NCBI RefSeq assembly: GCF_002834385.1
Contig: NZ_PITQ01000001.1
Coordinates: 620,001-684,000 of the forward strand
From: Rahnella sp. AA
Lineage (GTDB): Bacteria; Pseudomonadota; Gammaproteobacteria; Enterobacterales; Enterobacteriaceae
DNA length: 64,000 nucleotides
Direction of reading: 5' to 3'
Made by a program: the position numbers and the translations under genes
Shown: positions 61,032-64,000 of the stretch, in pieces
How the letters are laid out: the number at the start of each line of letters is the position of its first letter
Numbering within the stretch: the stretch's first letter is position 1
Notes under the pieces: generated by a model
Told to the model about the DNA's origin: nothing
Seen by the model: the letters and a program-made list of their open reading frames with translations, nothing else
The model's database searches: none

Positions 61032-62105
61032 ATGTTCGCGAAAAGCAGAAATGTGAATCTTAAAGACCGGCCACGGCTGAAAATAGCTTCCCTGAAAATA
61101 GACAGCACCACACTGGGATTATCGCTGTTGCTGCTGGTGGTCATTATCGGTTTCAGCCTGGCGATGCCGGGGCGATTCTTCAGTGACGCCACCTTTATGA
61201 GCGTCGCATTTCAGCTGCCGGAACTCGGTTTGCTGACGCTGGCGATGTTTATCCCGATCCTCAGCGGCGGCCTGAACCTGTGCATTATTGCCACCGCTAA
61301 CCTGACCAGTCTGCTGATGGCGTGGGTGTTTCTGACCTGGCTGCCGCCCGATGCCAGCATGGCGATGCAGGCGGTCTGGCTGACCGTAGCGCTGGTTGGC
61401 GCAATGATTCTGGCGCTGGTCATCGGCATGCTGACCGGTGCGCTGGTGGCCTATGTCGGGGCGCATCCGATTCTGGTCACGCTCGCCACCATGACGATGG
61501 TGAACGGCGTTGGCATCTATCTCTCACGCGGCGCGGCCATCAGCGGTATGCCCGACATCGTGCGCTTTATCGGCGCGGAAACGCTGCTCGGCGTGCCGGT
61601 TCCGCTGATTATCTTCCTGCTGACGGCGGTGTTCATCGCGGTGTTCCTCGAACGCACGCGTCTTGGAAAATACATCTACATGAGCGGCAGCAACATCAAC
61701 GCCACCCATTTCAGCGGCGTCAACACGCACCGTGTCCTCATCGCCATTTACGTGATTTCCAGCATGTTATGCGTGATTGCCGGGCTGGTGATGATGGCGC
61801 GCTTCAACTCGGCGCGCATGGGCTACGGCGATTCTTACCTGCTGCTGACCGTCCTGGCGATCATTTTAGGCGGCACCGACCCGAACGGCGGATTCGGCAA
61901 AGTGGCGGGCGTGGTGCTCTCGCTGATTGTCCTCCAGGTGATTTCTACCGGCCTGAATCTGTTGAACGTCAGCCCGCATTTCAGCCTGGCGATGTGGGGC
62001 GCGGTACTGATTGTGGTGCTGGCGCTGAAATTCTTCCGTGCCCGTTTCCTGCAAAAACGTGCAGGGCGCATGAGCGCCGCCAAAGCGCGGGCTGCACAAC
62101 CTTAA
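61032..62105 (+). CDS. Sugar ABC transporter permease 2
   Basis: A 357-residue BPD_transp_2 permease (LsrD/RbsC-like) with LLTLAMFIPILSGGLNLCII and the loop YIYMSGSNINATHFSGVN. Having two distinct permeases plus a fused ATPase and a binding protein is typical of the autoinducer-2 (Lsr) and rhamnose importers. It begins 11 bp after permease 1. Confidence 0.9.
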   Translation: MFAKSRNVNLKDRPRLKIASLKIDSTTLGLSLLLLVVIIGFSLAMPGRFFSDATFMSVAFQLPELGLLTLAMFIPILSGGLNLCIIATANLTSLLMAWVFLTWLPPDASMAMQAVWLTVALVGAMILALVIGMLTGALVAYVGAHPILVTLATMTMVNGVGIYLSRGAAISGMPDIVRFIGAETLLGVPVPLIIFLLTAVFIAVFLERTRLGKYIYMSGSNINATHFSGVNTHRVLIAIYVISSMLCVIAGLVMMARFNSARMGYGDSYLLLTVLAIILGGTDPNGGFGKVAGVVLSLIVLQVISTGLNLLNVSPHFSLAMWGAVLIVVLALKFFRARFLQKRAGRMSAAKARAAQP

Positions 62106-62154
62106 CCCTTATTTTAAAGCTTATTTTCATAGCCTCTGACCTTAGGAAAACATC

Positions 62155-62835
62155 ATGGAATACAAAATTTCTCCGTCGCTGATGTGCATGAGCCTGATAG
62201 ACATCAGACAGCAACTGGAGGTGCTGAACCGCCGCGCTGACATGCTGCACATCGACATCATGGACGGCCATTACGTCAAAAACATCACGCTGTCGCCGTT
62301 CTTCATCGAACAAATCCGCCCGCATACGCCGCTGGTTCTGGACGTGCATATGATGGTGGAAAATCCGTCCGACTTTATCGAACCGATAGCCAGAGCCGGT
62401 GCTGATTTTATTTGCCCGCACGCCGAAACCATCAACCGCGACGCGTTCCGCATCATCAACCAGATCCGTTCTCTGGGTAAAAAGGTCGGCGTGGTACTTA
62501 ACCCTGCGACGCCGGTGGAATATATCCAGCACTACATTCATCTGCTGGATAAAATTACCGTCATGACTGTCGATCCGGGCTACGCCGGGCAGCCGTTCAT
62601 CCCGGAAATGCTGGGGAAAATTGCCCAGCTGCGCGATCTCAAACAGCAAAAAGGCTACCGCTATCTGATCGAAATCGACGGATCCTGCAACCTGCGGACG
62701 TATCAGGATCTGATGTCTGCGGGCGCGGAAGTGTTGATCGTCGGCAGTTCCGGCCTGTTCACACTCGACAGCGATCTGGATATTGCCTGGGACAAAATGC
62801 TCGATCAGATGCGTCAGGCGCGTCACGCAGCCTGA
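62155..62835 (+). CDS. D-allulose-6-phosphate 3-epimerase-like (AlsE family)
   Basis: A 226-residue TIM-barrel epimerase of the ribulose-phosphate 3-epimerase family, closer to E. coli AlsE than to Rpe: ISPSLMCMSL, metal and catalytic residues His32, Asp34 (HIDIMDGHY), His65 (DVHMMVENP) and Asp175 (IEIDGSCN), and MTVDPGYAGQPFIPEML. AlsE converts D-allulose 6-phosphate to fructose 6-phosphate. It has 49 bp upstream from the permease and is followed by a kinase gene. Confidence 0.88.
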   Translation: MEYKISPSLMCMSLIDIRQQLEVLNRRADMLHIDIMDGHYVKNITLSPFFIEQIRPHTPLVLDVHMMVENPSDFIEPIARAGADFICPHAETINRDAFRIINQIRSLGKKVGVVLNPATPVEYIQHYIHLLDKITVMTVDPGYAGQPFIPEMLGKIAQLRDLKQQKGYRYLIEIDGSCNLRTYQDLMSAGAEVLIVGSSGLFTLDSDLDIAWDKMLDQMRQARHAA

Positions 62836-62850
62836 GGGCAGGAGAGCCGT

Positions 62851-63783
62851 ATGCCGCATTTTCTTGGAGTGGACGTCGGGGGCACCAATACCCGTTTAAT
62901 GCTGATGGACAGCCAGCAAAATTTTCGCGGCTACCACAAAATCCCGACGCAAAGTTGGGCAGGGCAAAGTGATCCGCTGAGCGGGCTGGAAGCACTGATT
63001 CGCAGGTATCTGGATGCGCAGGATCCGCATCATCAGGTGGCACAGGTGATGCTCGGTTTGCCGGGGATCTTATCCCGCGACCGGCAAACCGTGTTATCGC
63101 TGCCGTTTATTTCCGCGCTGGATAATCAGCCGGTCGCGGAGCAGCTTGCGCAGCGGCTGCATCTGCCGGTGACGATGGATAAAGACGTTAACCATCTGAT
63201 GTGGTGGGATTTACTTCAGCACGACGCGCTGCCGGACGTCGCCGTCGGCCTGTATCTGGGCACCGGTCTGGGCAACAGTTTGTGGATTAACGGCGATTTT
63301 TATCACGGTGCGCACGGCGGCGCGGGCGAGCTCGGGCATATTCCGCTGGCAGGCAATCCGCTGCTGTGTCCTTGCGGCAAAACCGGGTGCGTCGAAACGC
63401 TGACGTCCGGCAACTGGCTGACCGGCTGGGCGCGGCAGCACGCACCGCAAACGCCGTTCGCCGATCTGTTTGTGCGTCACGCAGAACATGTGGATTTGAC
63501 CGAATTTGTAGCGCGTCTGGCGCGAACGGTCGCCAGTGAAATGAACATTCTGGACCCGGAATATCTGGTGCTCGGCGGCGGTGTGCTGGCGATGGAGAAT
63601 TTCCCGCTGGCGCAGCTCGAACAGCAGTTGCGCAGCCATCTGCGCAGCCCGTATCCGGCGAACGGACTGAAGATCCACTTCAGCGCCGTCACCGATGAAA
63701 CCGGCTGCCGCGGTGCCTGTCTGGCCGCACAACGCGTTTTTCAGTCGCAGTCACGACCGTTTTCTTTCAGGAGAGAGGCATGA
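62851..63783 (+). CDS. ROK family sugar kinase, AlsK-like
   Basis: A 310-residue ROK kinase: phosphate-binding GVDVGGTNTRLMLMD near the N-terminus, catalytic-base region MDKDVNHL, GTGLGNSLWINGDFYHGAHG and the zinc-binding CPCGKTGCVET. Length and position after an AlsE-like gene point to allose kinase (AlsK, 309 residues in E. coli) or a kinase for a similar hexose. Its stop overlaps the next ATG (ATGA). Confidence 0.87.
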   Translation: MPHFLGVDVGGTNTRLMLMDSQQNFRGYHKIPTQSWAGQSDPLSGLEALIRRYLDAQDPHHQVAQVMLGLPGILSRDRQTVLSLPFISALDNQPVAEQLAQRLHLPVTMDKDVNHLMWWDLLQHDALPDVAVGLYLGTGLGNSLWINGDFYHGAHGGAGELGHIPLAGNPLLCPCGKTGCVETLTSGNWLTGWARQHAPQTPFADLFVRHAEHVDLTEFVARLARTVASEMNILDPEYLVLGGGVLAMENFPLAQLEQQLRSHLRSPYPANGLKIHFSAVTDETGCRGACLAAQRVFQSQSRPFSFRREA

Positions 63784-64000
63784 AAAAAGGCAAGGTATGC
63801 GTATTTGGTTCTTTCAACCTCGACATCGTCGCTGGCATGGCGCGTTTCCCCAAACCGGGGGAATCCCTGATTGCGCGCAACAGCATGATGGGGGCGGGCG
63901 GAAAGGGCGCGAATCAGGCGGTTGCAGCACTGCGCGCCGGTGCGCGGGTGCATTACATCGGGAAAGTCGGGCGCGATGATTTCGGCATGTTCGCCCGCCG
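63780..64000 (+). CDS. PfkB/ribokinase family kinase (partial, runs off right edge)
   Basis: The first 73 codons of a PfkB-family kinase: VFGSFNLDIVAGMARFPKPGE, then GAGGKGANQAVAALRAGARV and IGKVGRDDFGMF, the N-terminal signature of ribokinase-like enzymes. AGGAGAGAGG precedes the ATG. It would be a second kinase in the same operon, next to the ROK kinase. The substrate-binding C-terminal part is outside the window. Confidence 0.85.
   Translation, partial: MKKGKVCVFGSFNLDIVAGMARFPKPGESLIARNSMMGAGGKGANQAVAALRAGARVHYIGKVGRDDFGMFAR

Noticed and set aside
61322-62182. 286-codon plus-strand frame overlapping permease 2
   Set aside because: Out-of-frame reading of the permease gene, rich in Arg and Gly, without membrane character or known motifs.

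Overview
The window is chromosomal DNA from a member of the Enterobacterales. The housekeeping gene order matches the E. coli 2.9-3.1 Mb region almost gene for gene (glsB/yggN, hemW-rdgB-yggU-yggT-proC-yggS, yggR, ruvX-yqgE-gshB-rsmE-endA, sprT, galP, metK, speA, loiP, tkt, epd-pgk-fbaA, mscS, argO, yggE, argP, rpiA, serA, 6S RNA-fau, zapA, ygfB-pepP-ubiH-ubiI, gcvTHP, ygfF). Details such as proC joined to yggS/yggT, tktA next to loiP and a lactose operon after fbaA suggest a Yersiniaceae-type genome such as Rahnella or a close relative. That genus call is an inference, not a measurement.

Layout. 1-11 kb: the end of glsB, yggN, a small uncharacterised ORF with its own terminator, then two minus-strand operons (yggS to hemW, and endA to ruvX) separated by a lone PilT-like ATPase gene. 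11-19 kb: galP with a gal-type control region, metK with MetJ-like boxes, the small gene yqgB overlapping speA, and a tandem pair of LoiP-type lipoprotein proteases. 19-25 kb: tktA, then epd-pgk-fbaA behind a Cra-like operator. 25-30.7 kb: lacI-lacZ-lacY placed between fbaA and mscS, with an E. coli-like CRP/promoter/operator arrangement and no lacA. 30.8-41 kb: mscS, argO, yggE, a divergent SDR/LysR pair absent from the E. coli order, argP, rpiA, serA, a repeat-rich acid-shock gene asr with an RstA-type box, fau, 6S RNA and zapA. 41-51.7 kb: ygfB-pepP-ubiH-ubiI, gcvTHP, a hairpin-rich 650-bp intergenic stretch, and ygfF.

51.7-64 kb is the accessory part. It is a divergent sugar locus. On the minus strand are a fructose-type PTS EIIB and EIIC and a GH38 alpha-mannosidase related to MngB, with no EIIA. 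On the plus strand are a DeoR-family regulator, a four-gene ABC importer (binding protein, fused ATPase, two permeases), an AlsE-like 3-epimerase, an AlsK-like ROK kinase and the start of a PfkB/ribokinase-family kinase that runs off the window. Between the two arms lie repeats of CAAACGGTCA in both orientations, a plausible operator cluster. The likely job is uptake, phosphorylation and epimerisation of a rare hexose such as D-allose or D-allulose into fructose 6-phosphate, alongside a mannoside-phosphate hydrolysis branch. The actual substrates are not determined by the sequence.

This sugar locus is the best candidate for a little-described system. No phage, insertion sequence, CRISPR array, tRNA or rRNA was seen. 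Small items missed by length-limited gene calling are yqgB, a 39-residue ORF near 1.3 kb and a 27-residue putative membrane peptide next to asr.
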